Assembly (NCBI RefSeq): GCF_028330965.1
Contig: NZ_JAQMUB010000033.1
Location: 1-64,000, forward strand
Origin: Oscillatoria sp. CS-180
Lineage (GTDB): Bacteria; Cyanobacteriota; Cyanobacteriia; Phormidesmidales; Phormidesmidaceae
DNA length: 64,000 bases
Direction of reading: 5' to 3'
Positions within the stretch are counted from its first letter, which is position 1, and every line of letters begins with the position of its first letter. Position numbers and translations under genes: made by a program. Positions 27,298-37,074 of the stretch are shown piece by piece. The notes below the pieces were generated by a model. The model made no database searches. It saw only the letters and a program-made list of their open reading frames with translations, and was not told the DNA's origin.

Positions 27298-28024
27298 TGG
27301 CTTCCTCCTCCTGTTTCTGAGCTTCTTCCAGTGCAGAAGGAACAGGCATTCCCATTGAGGTCATAAGTTCCTTCGGAGGAGCCTGATGAGTGCCCGTCTG
27401 TAAATACTTGCCGGTCAGGATAGGGGGAACCGAATCCATCTCATGCTTGACGCTGTGATAGCGGTGAGTTTGTCCAATAATGTCTTTGTCTGCCCAAGAC
27501 TCCGTTGCAATCTTCTTCCGCAACTTAATAATGGCGTCGAAGATAGCCTCTGGACGAGGAGGACATCCCGGAATGTAGACGTCTACGGGAATGAGCTTAT
27601 CGACACCCCGTACTGCTGTAGGAGAATCCATGCTGAACATGCCACCGGTGATGGTGCAAGCCCCCATCGCAATGACATACTTGGGATCGGGCATCTGCTC
27701 ATAAAGTCTGACGAGTGCTGGAGCCATCTTCATGGTGACTGTTCCCGCCGTGATGATTAGGTCTGCTTGGCGGGGAGAAGCCCTCGGCAGAAGACCGAAG
27801 CGATCGAAATCAAATCGAGATCCGATCAGAGCTGCGAATTCAATAAAGCAACACGCTGTGCCATACAGCAGTGGAAATAAGCTTGACAACCGAGTCCAGT
27901 TGTAAAGGTCATCCACTGTTGTCAAAATGACATTCTCAGACAAATCCTGAGTTACTGTAGGAGCGCCTACAGGATTTGCTAGCCGCTCTTCAGGAGCCAG
28001 CATTGGTGCTTTGCTAGGGTTCAT
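27290..28024 (-). CDS. ndhK: NAD(P)H-quinone oxidoreductase subunit K
   Basis: NuoB/PSST-like subunit that carries the terminal N2 [4Fe-4S] cluster of NDH-1. The Cys ligands are in [30 protein letters not shown] and [13 protein letters not shown]. Length 244 with the ATG at 28024, which overlaps the ndhC stop as ATGA; this start is preferred to a 9-residue longer reading from 28051 inside ndhC. The N-terminal 40 residues are a variable extension. Confidence 0.97.
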   Translation of the reverse strand: MNPSKAPMLAPEERLANPVGAPTVTQDLSENVILTTVDDLYNWTRLSSLFPLLYGTACCFIEFAALIGSRFDFDRFGLLPRASPRQADLIITAGTVTMKMAPALVRLYEQMPDPKYVIAMGACTITGGMFSMDSPTAVRGVDKLIPVDVYIPGCPPRPEAIFDAIIKLRKKIATESWADKDIIGQTHRYHSVKHEMDSVPPILTGKYLQTGTHQAPPKELMTSMGMPVPSALEEAQKQEEEANG

Positions 28025-28383
28025 GACCATTCCAGTGCTCCTTTGCGCCATGCGTATACGAGACCTACCACCAAGATTGCGATAAAGATGAGCGCCTCCA
28101 CAAAGGCCAAAATACCAAGCTGGTTAAAGGCCACTGCCCAGGGATAGAGAAAAACGGTTTCTACGTCAAAAATGACGAATACCAGGGCGAACATGTAGTA
28201 GCGAATATTGAATTGAATCCAAGCTCCACCAATCGGTTCCATACCGGATTCATAAGTTGTCCTACGACTGGCTCCTTCGCGTTTCGGCCTCAGAAAAGAA
28301 GCTATCCCCAATGCCAAAATTGGCACCGAACCGCACAGAAGAAGAAAGACCAGGAGGTACTCGTATCCGCTTAATACAAACAC
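28021..28383 (-). CDS. ndhC: NAD(P)H-quinone oxidoreductase subunit 3
   Basis: NuoA-like membrane subunit of NDH-1 with three transmembrane helices (about residues 6-28, 64-84 and 90-110). The conserved TM1-2 loop carries ...[30 protein letters not shown]..., with the Glu/Asp residues typical of the family. 120 residues. First gene of ndhC-ndhK-ndhJ. Confidence 0.97.
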   Translation of the reverse strand: MFVLSGYEYLLVFLLLCGSVPILALGIASFLRPKREGASRRTTYESGMEPIGGAWIQFNIRYYMFALVFVIFDVETVFLYPWAVAFNQLGILAFVEALIFIAILVVGLVYAWRKGALEWS

Positions 28384-28756
28384 CGTTTATCCTCGCTCAA
28401 CGAATATGCTCTGTTAAATGTCCAGAGCACCTCTATAGTGTAGTTTACATTCCGTAGAACTTCAGCCGTCTGTCTATAGGAAGGGCTTTCACAGTTTTTA
28501 TAAGACTCATCAGTTTTGACAGCTGTCAATTTTAGCCATTGAAAATAATTAATAATAGAGCTAAGTAGGTTCTCGTAGATTGTCGAGGAAAGTATGAGAG
28601 TGACCCAGCGTTCTATGTCATAATTCTATAGATTGGTAACAATTGTTTCAATTTTTATTGTTTCAATTTTTGCAGAGAGCCTTGTCCTGTCGAACGACGT
28701 GTTCGGGTTCGCGGGATGCCATGGGATAGAGCCTATCAACTGAGGGGAAACGAGCA
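28384..28756. promoter_or_regulatory. Divergent promoter region ndhC / rubA
   Basis: AT-rich 373 bases that must drive ndhCKJ leftward and rubA-ycf48-psbEFLJ rightward. A perfect 14-base palindrome, ttgacagctgtcaa, lies at 28516-28529 and offers a TTGACA -35-like box on both strands. A perfect 15-base tandem duplication (attgtttcaattttt) lies at 28642-28671. Promoter elements themselves are not proven. Confidence 0.55.
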
Positions 28757-29176
28757 ATGACAACTGAACCTAGCCCACAGGTGAATGAGGTCGATGCGGC
28801 TAATGGTCAGCAGGTGCAGGACGTCGATCTGGTTTCCAAAGAAGCAGACAAACCCTTGACGCCAAGGGAAATGGACCGGCATGAGTGCCTGGCGTGCGGT
28901 TACACTTATGAGCCTCTGAAGGGAGACGATCGCAGCAATATTGCTGCCGGAGTACCTTTTGAGGAGATTCCACTTAATTGGCGATGTCCGGTTTGTGGTG
29001 CCCAGAAGAAGCGTTTCGCCAATATTGGTCCAGCAGGAACGCCGTCTGGCTTTAAGGAAAATTTGAATTATGGTCTTGGCGTTAATACGCTAACGCCTGG
29101 ACAAAAAAACATTTTGATCTTTGGTGGATTGGCTATTGGCTTCCTCTTCTTTTTGAGTCTCTACGGTCTTCGATAA
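28757..29176 (+). CDS. rubA: Membrane-anchored rubredoxin
   Basis: Rubredoxin needed for photosystem II (and reported for PSI) biogenesis in cyanobacteria and chloroplasts. An acidic N-terminal extension (about 1-45) leads into the rubredoxin fold with the two iron-binding loops ECLACGYTYEP and WRCPVCGAQKKRF (four Cys). A flexible linker and a C-terminal transmembrane helix (about 117-136, ILIFGGLAIGFLFFLSLYGL) place the domain on the cytoplasmic side of the membrane. It precedes ycf48 by 67 bases, the conserved rubA-ycf48-psbEFLJ order. Confidence 0.96.
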   Translation: MTTEPSPQVNEVDAANGQQVQDVDLVSKEADKPLTPREMDRHECLACGYTYEPLKGDDRSNIAAGVPFEEIPLNWRCPVCGAQKKRFANIGPAGTPSGFKENLNYGLGVNTLTPGQKNILIFGGLAIGFLFFLSLYGLR

Positions 29177-29243
29177 TCCCAGGCTGTTGCCCTGTGGATA
29201 TTTGATTTAGCTGAGTTGTTGTGTCTTTTGGATATCGTTTGGA

Positions 29244-30251
29244 ATGCGTGCTCTGTTGGTTCATCTGAGAAAGTTGGTCGCGATCGCGGTGGTCGCGTCT
29301 ATGTGCTTTAGCTGCAGCAATGCCTTTTTGCCCAGCTTGGAAAATAACCCTTGGGAGATTGTCCATCTGGATACAGAGGCAACCTTCTCAGACGTGGCGT
29401 TTACAGACGATAGCAGCCACGGTTGGCTGGTTGGTAATCGCAATACGCTGATGGAGACCAAGGATGGGGGGGAAACTTGGGAGCCGCGATCGCTAGACTT
29501 AGGCGACCAAAACTACACCTTTACCTCAGTCAGTTTTGTTGGCAATGAAGGCTGGGTTGCTGGACAGCCTCGCATCCTACTTCATACCAAAGACGGGGGA
29601 GAGACTTGGGAGCGAGTCCCCCTAAGCGACAAGCTGCCAGGAAAACCCTTTTTGATTACGGCCCTGAAACCTCAAGAGGCAGAGCTAGCAACCGATGTGG
29701 GCGCAGTTTACCGCTCTAAAGACGGTGGCAAGAACTGGAAGGCTCTTGTTTTGGGAGCTGTCGGTGTCGTTCGCAACATGAGCCGCGATGACAGCGGCAG
29801 CTATGCAGCAGTATCCTCCCGAGGCAACTTTTATTCGGTTTGGACGCCTGGTGAGTTAGAGTGGCAACCTTACAATCGTCAAAGCTCTCGTCGCCTACAG
29901 AATATTGGATTCGATGAGGGTGGTGGTTTGTGGGTGCTAGAGCGAGGCGGACAGATTCAGTTTTCTCCTACTGGGAAGGATGAAGATTGGCAGGATCCGA
30001 TAACACCCGAGTTTGCTAGCAGCTGGGGTTTTCTAGATGCGTCTTATCGCACGCCCGAAGAGTTATGGATATCGGGTGGCAGCGGCACCCTCTACGTTAG
30101 CCCTGATTCAGGCGAAACCTGGTATAAAGATGCGGACGTCAGCGATGTTCCCTCCAATCTTTATCGAATTGTATTTAACACACCTGAGCAAGGTTTTGTG
30201 TTGGGTCAAAACGGTTATCTGTTGAGATATACAGGGGGCACAGCAGCATAA
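29244..30251 (+). CDS. ycf48: Photosystem II assembly factor Ycf48 (HCF136)
   Basis: Luminal seven-bladed beta-propeller that assists D1 insertion and early PSII reaction-centre assembly. The signal peptide MRALLVHLRKLVAIAVVAS is followed by MCFSCSN, giving a lipobox-like Cys near residue 24, consistent with a lipoprotein. Asp-box repeats such as ETKDGGETWE, HTKDGGETWE, RSKDGGKNWK and SPDSGETWY mark the blades. 335 residues match the family. Second gene in the rubA-ycf48-psbE cluster; the start follows tttggaatgcg. Confidence 0.97.
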   Translation: MRALLVHLRKLVAIAVVASMCFSCSNAFLPSLENNPWEIVHLDTEATFSDVAFTDDSSHGWLVGNRNTLMETKDGGETWEPRSLDLGDQNYTFTSVSFVGNEGWVAGQPRILLHTKDGGETWERVPLSDKLPGKPFLITALKPQEAELATDVGAVYRSKDGGKNWKALVLGAVGVVRNMSRDDSGSYAAVSSRGNFYSVWTPGELEWQPYNRQSSRRLQNIGFDEGGGLWVLERGGQIQFSPTGKDEDWQDPITPEFASSWGFLDASYRTPEELWISGGSGTLYVSPDSGETWYKDADVSDVPSNLYRIVFNTPEQGFVLGQNGYLLRYTGGTAA

Positions 30252-30358
30252 ATCTTTCGCTCTGTAGATGCGGAATCAGCAATCAAACTTGTGGTGAATT
30301 CATGAGTTCCGTATCATTAAGTAATAGGATTGAAACACACATTACATGAGAGGTTGAT

Positions 30359-30607
30359 ATGGCAGGTGATACTGGCGAACGGCCCTTTGGCGACATTATT
30401 ACTAGTGTCCGCTACTGGGTAATCCATAGCATCACTATCCCAGCGCTATTCATTGCTGGCTGGTTATTTGTAAGCACAGGTCTGGCTTACGATGCTTTTG
30501 GTACTCCTCGTCCAAATGAGTACTACCAAAGCAATCAGATGGAACTCCCCATCGTTTCTGATCGCTACGAGGCGAAGCAGCAGATCGATGAGTTTTTGAA
30601 CCAGTAG
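30359..30607 (+). CDS. psbE: Cytochrome b559 subunit alpha
   Basis: 82-residue PSII subunit. The axial heme ligand is the His in [19 protein letters not shown], within its single transmembrane helix. It pairs with PsbF to bind the heme. The ribosome-binding site is agagg, with the ATG at 30359. First of the four-gene psbEFLJ operon. Confidence 0.98.
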   Translation: MAGDTGERPFGDIITSVRYWVIHSITIPALFIAGWLFVSTGLAYDAFGTPRPNEYYQSNQMELPIVSDRYEAKQQIDEFLNQ

Positions 30608-30671
30608 ACCGCTGGTGAATTTCGTTTTTTGAATAATTTAGTTGGTTGACTTTAGTTGAGTGGTGAACGAT

Positions 30672-30803
30672 ATGACAAACGCCTCTAATGAACCTACGGT
30701 TTATCCCATTTTTACAGTTCGATGGCTGGCGGTTCATACCTTAGCGGTTCCTAGTGTTTTTTTCCTAGGAGCGATCGCCGCTATGCAGTTTATTCAGCGA
30801 TAG
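30672..30803 (+). CDS. psbF: Cytochrome b559 subunit beta
   Basis: 43-residue PSII subunit, [20 protein letters not shown] at the start, with one transmembrane helix and the heme-ligating His in [17 protein letters not shown]. It lies 64 bases after psbE. It is below usual gene-caller size limits but unmistakable. Confidence 0.97.
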   Translation: MTNASNEPTVYPIFTVRWLAVHTLAVPSVFFLGAIAAMQFIQR

Positions 30804-30813
30804 GAGCACCATT

Positions 30814-30933
30814 GTGGAACGCAATCAAAATCCGAACAAGCAGCCGGTCGAGTTGAACCGCACCTCCCTCTATTTGGGATTGTTGCTGGTCTTTGTCTTA
30901 GGTCTGCTGTTTTCTAGCTACTTCTTTAACTAG
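30814..30933 (+). CDS. psbL: Photosystem II protein L
   Basis: 39-residue single-helix PSII subunit, starting at GTG 30814 with the conserved N-terminus [20 protein letters not shown] and ending LLFSSYFFN. It starts 10 bases after the psbF stop; taggagc supplies the ribosome-binding site. Confidence 0.97.
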   Translation: MERNQNPNKQPVELNRTSLYLGLLLVFVLGLLFSSYFFN

Positions 30934-31024
30934 AGACCAGTTAGGAAGAAGTGGTCTTCAGGTCGAAGAGCGTAGATCAAATTAAAGTGTTGTGTTGGAT
31001 AATTTTGGGTAGGAGGCTATCGGT

Positions 31025-31144
31025 ATGTTTCAAAACGGGCGTATTCCTCTGTGGATTGTAGCGACAGTTGCAGGAACGGGCGTTATTGTGGTGGTTGGCC
31101 TGTTCTTCTACGGCGCATATGCAGGTGTTGGCTCCGCTGTCTAA
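31025..31144 (+). CDS. psbJ: Photosystem II protein J
   Basis: 39-residue single-helix PSII subunit, [20 protein letters not shown] followed by the glycine-rich transmembrane segment and ending YAGVGSAV. It has a good aggaggct ribosome-binding site. Last gene of the psbEFLJ operon; a terminator hairpin follows. Confidence 0.97.
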   Translation: MFQNGRIPLWIVATVAGTGVIVVVGLFFYGAYAGVGSAV

Positions 31145-31187
31145 CGGAGCTCGTCTAGGAAAACCATTTCCGTAACTCGATTTTTCA

Positions 31188-31226
31188 AAGGAGGTATCTG
31201 CTTGTGTGGATACCTCCTTCGGTTTT
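31188..31226 (+). terminator. Intrinsic terminator of psbEFLJ
   Basis: Perfect 11-bp stem aaggaggtatc / gatacctcctt (31188-31198 and 31209-31219) with a 10-base loop, then cggtttt. It lies 43 bases beyond psbJ, just before the convergent CHAT gene. Confidence 0.85.
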
Positions 31227-31242
31227 AAACGTTTGGACTGCT

Positions 31243-33852
31243 TTAGGAATTCTCATTCGTTTCCTGATCCCAATGTCGATAATCGACTCGCCACTCTTCG
31301 ATCAGGTCCTGGGTCCACAGCCAATTATCCCAAGTATGAGGTGATTCATTCATTTCCACTAACTCGCTGGGGACCATTTGCTCACGGGCATCTCGTTCTT
31401 GTAATAGTAGGAAGTATTCTCTTGCAGACGCGAGGGCATTGTCGGATTCAGCATTCAGAATTGCTACCTCGTCAGCACTGGCTGTTCGTAGACCAGGATC
31501 TTCTTCTCGGCCTGCTAAATTCAGGTTACCTGATTCTGTATAGGCCATAACTAGGCCCGCATAGGCATGTAGGATGACCGAATCTAGCGGCGTTGGGCTA
31601 GCTGGATTGGGCTGGCGCTGCCGCTCTTCGTCGTACAGTCTAATGGCAGCCTCCCAGTTGTCAATTGCATCGTCCCAATCTCCAGCAGCATAGGCTGCGA
31701 ATCCCCGGGCAATACGTCCCTCCAAGAAAAGCTCGTCCGTTTGTGCCCACGCTGCACGGGCATTCTGCTGCTGCTGGCGTTGCTCAAAGCGGTCGTTAAC
31801 ATCAGGGATGTCTGATGCTAACGTTGTCGCTTCTTGCCAAGCCAGGCGTCCTTGAATGTATAGCAGGTCTGGATCGGTAGCATCAGCAACTGAATTCCAA
31901 ATGTCATCGCTGATGGAGGCATCGGCGTTACCCATTAACGCTTGAGTCAAAGCCTGATCGAATTTTTCACGAGCATCGGCATAGCGTTCCTGAGCGATCG
32001 CAATTTCTCCCTGGCGAACCAGCGTATCCGCATCAAAAGATTCCGAGTCTAGTTCCTGTTCAGAGGCATCAGGGGTCGTTACAACCGGTGAAGAGGTTGT
32101 CCGTCCTCCAGCCCAGTAGATAGCCAGCGCCCCCATACTGACCATGCCGATGACGCCGATGGCTCCCACCACCAGCCACATCATGATCCTCTTGTCCGAG
32201 GCTTTGGTCGATGTAGCCGCTGCTTCAGGCGTTGTTGCAACCTGGGGCGGAGACAGTTCTGGAGGACTATCCGAGGTATCCAGATCAGACTCGGCAGCAG
32301 GTTTTTGATAGAGCGGCAGTGGAGCCGCAACACTGTCCGTCGTCTCTGTTTTGGGCACAGAGACTTCTGGCAGCACATCATAGATATCCATGCCAGACCG
32401 CTGCACAGCCTCATCAATTAAGATCTCTTGCTGATCTGCCGGCATCATCGGCTCATCGGTTGTGGATGAACCGCTTGAGAGCTGCTGAACGTAGTCAGCC
32501 AGCACATCGTCTTCTTCCTGCTGTAAGTTCTCAGTCTGATCCAATTGCGTCAGAAGAGGGTCTGTAATGTCTTCAGAGACCTCCCGAGGTAATAGCGAAG
32601 ACTGCTTGGGGGCAGCCAGTGCCGTAGGGCGATCGTCCGACAGCGGCTCGGGAACAGCGAGGGGGGAGCTTTGGGTACGTTCTATGGTGTTGGGGGAGAG
32701 CTGGTCGTCAGCTTCGCGATCGCGCTTCGTTAGGTAGCCGTCAAAATCTGGCTGTAGATACAGAATTGGCAGCGCCCAGTAATTCTGGTCGGAACCATAG
32801 CCCGAAATTAAGCCCTGACGGGTGCGGCTCAAGCTTACATCAATGGGAAATCCTTCCCGTAGATTGTGATAGAAGAGGCGGGTGAAAGCGATCGCAACCT
32901 CATCGGGAATCCGCTCTGCCATGGCAATCACGCTAGGCACGCCCCGACTGACCAGCGCCTGAACCAAGTTCTGCTGTCGCCAGTCCATTTCGGCATCATC
33001 TCCAGCCGTGTGTCCGCTGCGACAAGAGTTGAACACTGTCAGCACAACATGGTTGTTGACCAGCAGTCCAGCTAAATCATCTCCTGATAGCCGTTCCGTC
33101 AACCCAGTTTGACGATTGACTAAAGATAGATCGCCGCCATTTTTGCCAAAGTCGCTATGGCCTGCATAATGTAGAACCTGATAATTGCCTTGCTCCAGTT
33201 TCTGGGCTAGCTGGCTGCGATCGGGCTGCTCTAAAACATCAATCTGAATCGATAGCGACTTGTCTTGTTCGACAGCGAACAGTTCTTGAATATGCCTCAC
33301 CTCTTGGACCAGCTTTAGGTGGTCCTGATCACGAGGACTGGCAACAACCAAGAGCACTTGAATAGACGAGCCTGCATCAGGGAGTTGCTGAGCCTGCGTT
33401 TGTCCAACGAGCAAATTAGCAGCATATCGCACGAAGGTCATATCAGGACGAGTCGTCATCGGCTGCCCCCCTTGCTGCAATACCTCCCATGGCAGTCGCT
33501 GCAACCGGCTTTCCTTCAGCCCCAGCCGAAAGCGTAAAATTTCTTGGCGATTGAGTGCAATACCTTGAGCGCGCAGCCAGCTCTCGCGAATGGAGTCATC
33601 CTGAAAAAGAGCGGTATGAAGCTTGCTCCCTAGTTTGTGTAGTCCTAAGCCACTATCACTCAAATCGACGTTTCCCTGCAGCAAACCTGATAGCGGATCG
33701 TTCATGGCTGGCTGAGATAGTTTCAACCATTCCTCAACGGGCCAGTCGACCTGTGCCTCAGCAACAGGAACACCAGCGGCTGCATCTTCTGTCCGAATGA
33801 GGTAGCGATCGCTGCCTAGGGACGTAATGGATAGATGGAATTCTTGGGTCAC
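31243..33852 (-). CDS. CHAT-domain (caspase-like) membrane protein with TPR-like C-terminus
   Basis: 869-residue protein. Residues about 160-375 form a CHAT (caspase HetF-associated with TPR) domain, with the catalytic His in HYAGHSDFG (near 231) and Cys in FNSCRSGHTAGD (near 279). A Pro/Ser/Glu-rich linker (about 385-550) leads to one transmembrane helix (about 557-582, IMMWLVVGAIGVIGMVSMGA). The outer segment (about 600-869) is Ala-rich and helical, with TPR-like repeats (GEIAIAQERYADAREKFDQAL, YAAGDWDDAIDNWEAAIRLY). CHAT proteins are cysteine proteases or relatives. Topology suggests a cytoplasmic protease head and a periplasmic or luminal repeat sensor. Substrate unknown; it converges with psbJ. 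Confidence 0.88.
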   Translation of the reverse strand: MTQEFHLSITSLGSDRYLIRTEDAAAGVPVAEAQVDWPVEEWLKLSQPAMNDPLSGLLQGNVDLSDSGLGLHKLGSKLHTALFQDDSIRESWLRAQGIALNRQEILRFRLGLKESRLQRLPWEVLQQGGQPMTTRPDMTFVRYAANLLVGQTQAQQLPDAGSSIQVLLVVASPRDQDHLKLVQEVRHIQELFAVEQDKSLSIQIDVLEQPDRSQLAQKLEQGNYQVLHYAGHSDFGKNGGDLSLVNRQTGLTERLSGDDLAGLLVNNHVVLTVFNSCRSGHTAGDDAEMDWRQQNLVQALVSRGVPSVIAMAERIPDEVAIAFTRLFYHNLREGFPIDVSLSRTRQGLISGYGSDQNYWALPILYLQPDFDGYLTKRDREADDQLSPNTIERTQSSPLAVPEPLSDDRPTALAAPKQSSLLPREVSEDITDPLLTQLDQTENLQQEEDDVLADYVQQLSSGSSTTDEPMMPADQQEILIDEAVQRSGMDIYDVLPEVSVPKTETTDSVAAPLPLYQKPAAESDLDTSDSPPELSPPQVATTPEAAATSTKASDKRIMMWLVVGAIGVIGMVSMGALAIYWAGGRTTSSPVVTTPDASEQELDSESFDADTLVRQGEIAIAQERYADAREKFDQALTQALMGNADASISDDIWNSVADATDPDLLYIQGRLAWQEATTLASDIPDVNDRFEQRQQQQNARAAWAQTDELFLEGRIARGFAAYAAGDWDDAIDNWEAAIRLYDEERQRQPNPASPTPLDSVILHAYAGLVMAYTESGNLNLAGREEDPGLRTASADEVAILNAESDNALASAREYFLLLQERDAREQMVPSELVEMNESPHTWDNWLWTQDLIEEWRVDYRHWDQETNENS

Positions 33853-34048
33853 GGTTAGGGAGAGATAATGGTATGGGCTAAGACCTTGCCTACAAAGTTT
33901 GAGTCAAGGCGACTCATGAGTATCTTCTTCAAGGGTAGTCCACAGGTTTCAGGTTCAGGGGAGGGAGAAAATGGGAAGAGCGCTGAGATACGAGGTTTGA
34001 GCATGGGTTGCTGTACCATTCTTGTCAGGAGTGCCTTGCCGAAGCGAT

Positions 34049-34687
34049 TTACTCGAAAGGCAAGTTTTGGCAGAAGGTCATAACGTCCCGCAGCACCAGC
34101 GGCGAGATTTCGTGGCCCATATCGTATTCTCGGTAAGTTAGGTCAATGGCTAATTCCTGAAGAGCATTTCGCGATATATGAGCTTGCTGGATAGGAACGA
34201 CCGGATCTTGGCGACCGTGGACCATCAGAACCGGTCCTAGCGCAGCGTGGGGAGTGGGACGACTGTGGAGATAACCGCTTAGAACGAGTGCTCCCGCTAA
34301 GGGAAACTGCAAGCCAATATCCATTGTCATTGCCCCGCCCTGAGAGAAGCCTGCGATCGCGGTTCGTTCAGGCGGAATCCCTGTTTCAGCAAACAAGGCC
34401 TTTAGCCAATGCGTCAACATCTGACGGCTTTCTTGCAAATCTGCTTGCGGTTCAAAGTCAGGAGCTGTCTGAAAGTCATATCCAACGGGAAAGCCGTACC
34501 ACATCTTGCCTCCAGGAGCATAGGGGTGCGGAAATGGCGCGTCAGGGAACACCATTTTGAATCCCGGTAGCGGCATGTAGTCCGCCAGAGTCGCCAAATC
34601 AGCCGCATTTGCACCCCACCCATGGAGTCCGATGAACAGCTTGTCCGCTGAATTGTCCGCTACTTTCGTGATCGCCTTTAACACCAC
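34049..34687 (-). CDS. Phospholipase/carboxylesterase family alpha/beta hydrolase
   Basis: A 212-residue cytosolic esterase of the carboxylesterase 2 (YpfH/acyl-protein thioesterase) family. The nucleophile elbow is AIAGFSQGGAMTMD, with the late Asp in MVHGRQDPVVPIQQ and His in YDMGHEISPLV. The N-terminal LFIGLHGWGANAADL carries the oxyanion-hole segment. Substrate unknown. It is transcribed divergently from purH. Confidence 0.9.
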   Translation of the reverse strand: MVLKAITKVADNSADKLFIGLHGWGANAADLATLADYMPLPGFKMVFPDAPFPHPYAPGGKMWYGFPVGYDFQTAPDFEPQADLQESRQMLTHWLKALFAETGIPPERTAIAGFSQGGAMTMDIGLQFPLAGALVLSGYLHSRPTPHAALGPVLMVHGRQDPVVPIQQAHISRNALQELAIDLTYREYDMGHEISPLVLRDVMTFCQNLPFE

Positions 34688-34823
34688 TGAATTGTCCTAA
34701 CAACCGAGCACGATTTTAACGCTTAAGCGATCCAGAACCGCCAACGGAAGACCGGCAACCTAAACTCCTCTCCTCATCCACCCATTCGGTATATTGAAGT
34801 GTGCAAAGAACGGGAGATAGAGA

Positions 34824-36386
34824 ATGTCGCGGCTGGCGTTGCTGAGCGTATCGGACAAAATAGGACTGGTGAACCTTGCGAGAGCGTTGGTGGAAACCCA
34901 CAACTTCGAGATTGTCAGCAGTGGAGGAACTGCGAAGGCGATCGCGGAGGCCGGTTTACCGGTGACTAAGGTTTCTGACTACACGGGCTCACCGGAAATT
35001 TTGGGCGGTCGAGTGAAAACGCTACATCCCAGAATCCACGGCGGCATCTTAGGTCGGCCTACTCTATCGGCTGACGCTGACGATATGACGGTCAACGGTA
35101 TTCGTGCGTTCGATTTGGTTGTCGTCAACCTGTACCCGTTTGAGCAAACAATCGCTCGGGAAAACGTCTCCCTCCCCGAGGCAATCGAGCAAATCGATAT
35201 CGGAGGGCCGACTTTGCTACGGGCCGCAGCGAAGAATCACGCTTTTGTGACGGTGCTCTGCAAACCTGGACAGTATGAGGAGTACTTGCACCAGATGAGC
35301 GAGAACAGCGGTGAGGTTTCGCCTCAATTTCGTCAGGAGTGCGCGTTACAAGCTTTTTGGCATACGGCGACCTATGATCAGGCGATCGCTCATTACTTCT
35401 CACACGTTAAGCACGTTAACGATGCCGATGATGAAACGACGTTGCCGCCGCGATGGACACTGACTGGAACTCAGCGTCAGCAACTCCGCTATGGTGAAAA
35501 TCCGCATCAGGCGGCAACGTGGTATCAGATGGGAAGCACGGCATCGGGGTGGGCCGCTGCCGAGTTGGTGCAGGGTAAACCGTTGAGCTACAACAACCTC
35601 GTGGATTTAGAGGCGGCTCGCCGCATCATTGCAGAGTTTCCGACTCAGGTTCCGGTTGCTGCTGTCCTAAAGCATACAAACCCCTGTGGAGCAGCCCAAG
35701 GTCAGTCATTGGTAGAGGCTTATCAAAAAGCGTTTGCAGCGGATTCCGTGTCTGCATTTGGCGGCATTGTGGCCCTCAATCGAGCCATTGATGGAGAAAC
35801 AGCGACAGCGTTGACGCAAACCTTTTTGGAGTGCATTGTGGCTCCTGCCTGTACAGCGGAGGCCAGAGAAATTTTGGCCCAAAAAACCAATTTGCGGGTG
35901 TTGTTGCTGGAGGATTTGGACAGCGGACCGGATTATGCTCCCAAGGCGATCGCGGGGGGTTTCCTGGTCCAAGAAGTTGACGACATCGAAGACGATCCAT
36001 CTCACTGGGAGATCGTGACTGACAAAAAGCCTGACGTAGATACGTTGGAGGAACTGCTGTTTGCTTGGCGACTAGTCAAGCATGTGAAATCCAACGCTAT
36101 TTTAATCACTCAAAATCGGACAACAATTGGTGTCGGAGCCGGACAGATGAATCGTGTTGGGGCCGTTCAGATTGCCCTAGCGCAGGCAGGTGATCAGGTG
36201 CCGGGTGCCGTTCTGGCCAGTGATGGCTTTTTTCCTTTCGATGATTCTGTACGGACAGCGGCAGCAGCGGGAATTAGCGCGATCGTGCAGCCCGGCGGCA
36301 GTCGGCGCGACGAAGATTCAATTAAAGCCGCCAACGAACTAGGCATCATCATGGCGATGACGGGAGTCCGACATTTTCTGCACTGA
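34824..36386 (+). CDS. purH: Bifunctional AICAR transformylase/IMP cyclohydrolase
   Basis: Catalyses the last two steps of de novo purine synthesis. Residues about 1-140 form the MGS-like IMP cyclohydrolase domain (LLSVSDKIGLVNLARAL, SSGGTAKAIAEAG, GGRVKTLHPRIHGGIL). Residues about 200-520 form the AICAR formyltransferase (LRYGENPHQAATWYQ, LKHTNPCGAAQ with the catalytic Lys-His, and the C-terminal ASDGFFPFDDSV). 520 residues match the family. Confidence 0.97.
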   Translation: MSRLALLSVSDKIGLVNLARALVETHNFEIVSSGGTAKAIAEAGLPVTKVSDYTGSPEILGGRVKTLHPRIHGGILGRPTLSADADDMTVNGIRAFDLVVVNLYPFEQTIARENVSLPEAIEQIDIGGPTLLRAAAKNHAFVTVLCKPGQYEEYLHQMSENSGEVSPQFRQECALQAFWHTATYDQAIAHYFSHVKHVNDADDETTLPPRWTLTGTQRQQLRYGENPHQAATWYQMGSTASGWAAAELVQGKPLSYNNLVDLEAARRIIAEFPTQVPVAAVLKHTNPCGAAQGQSLVEAYQKAFAADSVSAFGGIVALNRAIDGETATALTQTFLECIVAPACTAEAREILAQKTNLRVLLLEDLDSGPDYAPKAIAGGFLVQEVDDIEDDPSHWEIVTDKKPDVDTLEELLFAWRLVKHVKSNAILITQNRTTIGVGAGQMNRVGAVQIALAQAGDQVPGAVLASDGFFPFDDSVRTAAAAGISAIVQPGGSRRDEDSIKAANELGIIMAMTGVRHFLH

Positions 36387-36409
36387 TCTTGTGGGTAATT
36401 AAATGGCCG

Positions 36410-36467
36410 TGTGAGGACACGTTGACGCATCGCCAGAGGCTAAAGCGTGATATATCGCGTCCTCACA
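36410..36467. repeat. Inverted repeat between convergent purH and yajQ
   Basis: Nine-base arms tgtgaggac (36410-36418) and gtcctcaca (36459-36467) flank 40 bases in the gap between two convergent genes. There is no T-run, so any terminating role is uncertain. Confidence 0.35.
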
Positions 36468-36477
36468 TCGATGATCC

Positions 36478-36969
36478 CTATCGATAGTTTGTGAACTGGA
36501 GAGCGACAGGCCAGTCTTCAGATTTCACAACTTGAATCGCCGTTTGCAAATCATCCTTTGATTTCGCTGAAACGCGGACAGCATCGCCTTGAATGGAAGC
36601 CTGCGCTTTCTTGATGTTGTCGCGCAGTAGCTTCGTGATGTCCTTAGCAATTTCCTTGTCAATGCCTTTCTTGAGGTGGACTTCCTGACGAACTCGCCCA
36701 CCACTAGCCGATTCTGCTTTCTGAAAATCGAATATTTTCAGGGACAAGTTTCGTTTGGCGGCTTTGGTTTGCAAAATAGACTGCACCGACTGGAGCGTCA
36801 TGTTGCTGTCTGTCTCAATTGTGATGGTGTTTTCGCCCATCTCAATAGACGTTTTGCTGTCTTTCAAATCATAGCGATTGGTGATTTCTCGTCGAGCCTG
36901 ATCGATCGCGTTCACTAATTCCTGGCGATCAAACTCACTCACGATGTCGAAGGAATAGGTAGAGGCCAT
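36478..36969 (-). CDS. YajQ family nucleotide-binding protein
   Basis: 163-residue cytosolic protein of the YajQ/DUF520 family, some members of which bind cyclic di-GMP. The N-terminus [20 protein letters not shown], the repeated ferredoxin-like halves and the end [11 protein letters not shown] are all conserved. ATG 36969 (MASTYSFD) is preferred over a reading three residues longer. It converges on purH. Confidence 0.94.
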   Translation of the reverse strand: MASTYSFDIVSEFDRQELVNAIDQARREITNRYDLKDSKTSIEMGENTITIETDSNMTLQSVQSILQTKAAKRNLSLKIFDFQKAESASGGRVRQEVHLKKGIDKEIAKDITKLLRDNIKKAQASIQGDAVRVSAKSKDDLQTAIQVVKSEDWPVALQFTNYR

Positions 36970-37074
36970 AACCTGCACACATCTAGCAACAAGGGTTCAA
37001 AGAAGGCAGCAAACTCAAAATACAGGCAATTCTACTGATTGCTTGCGAGTAACTACCGTCTCTTCTGAGCTTAT

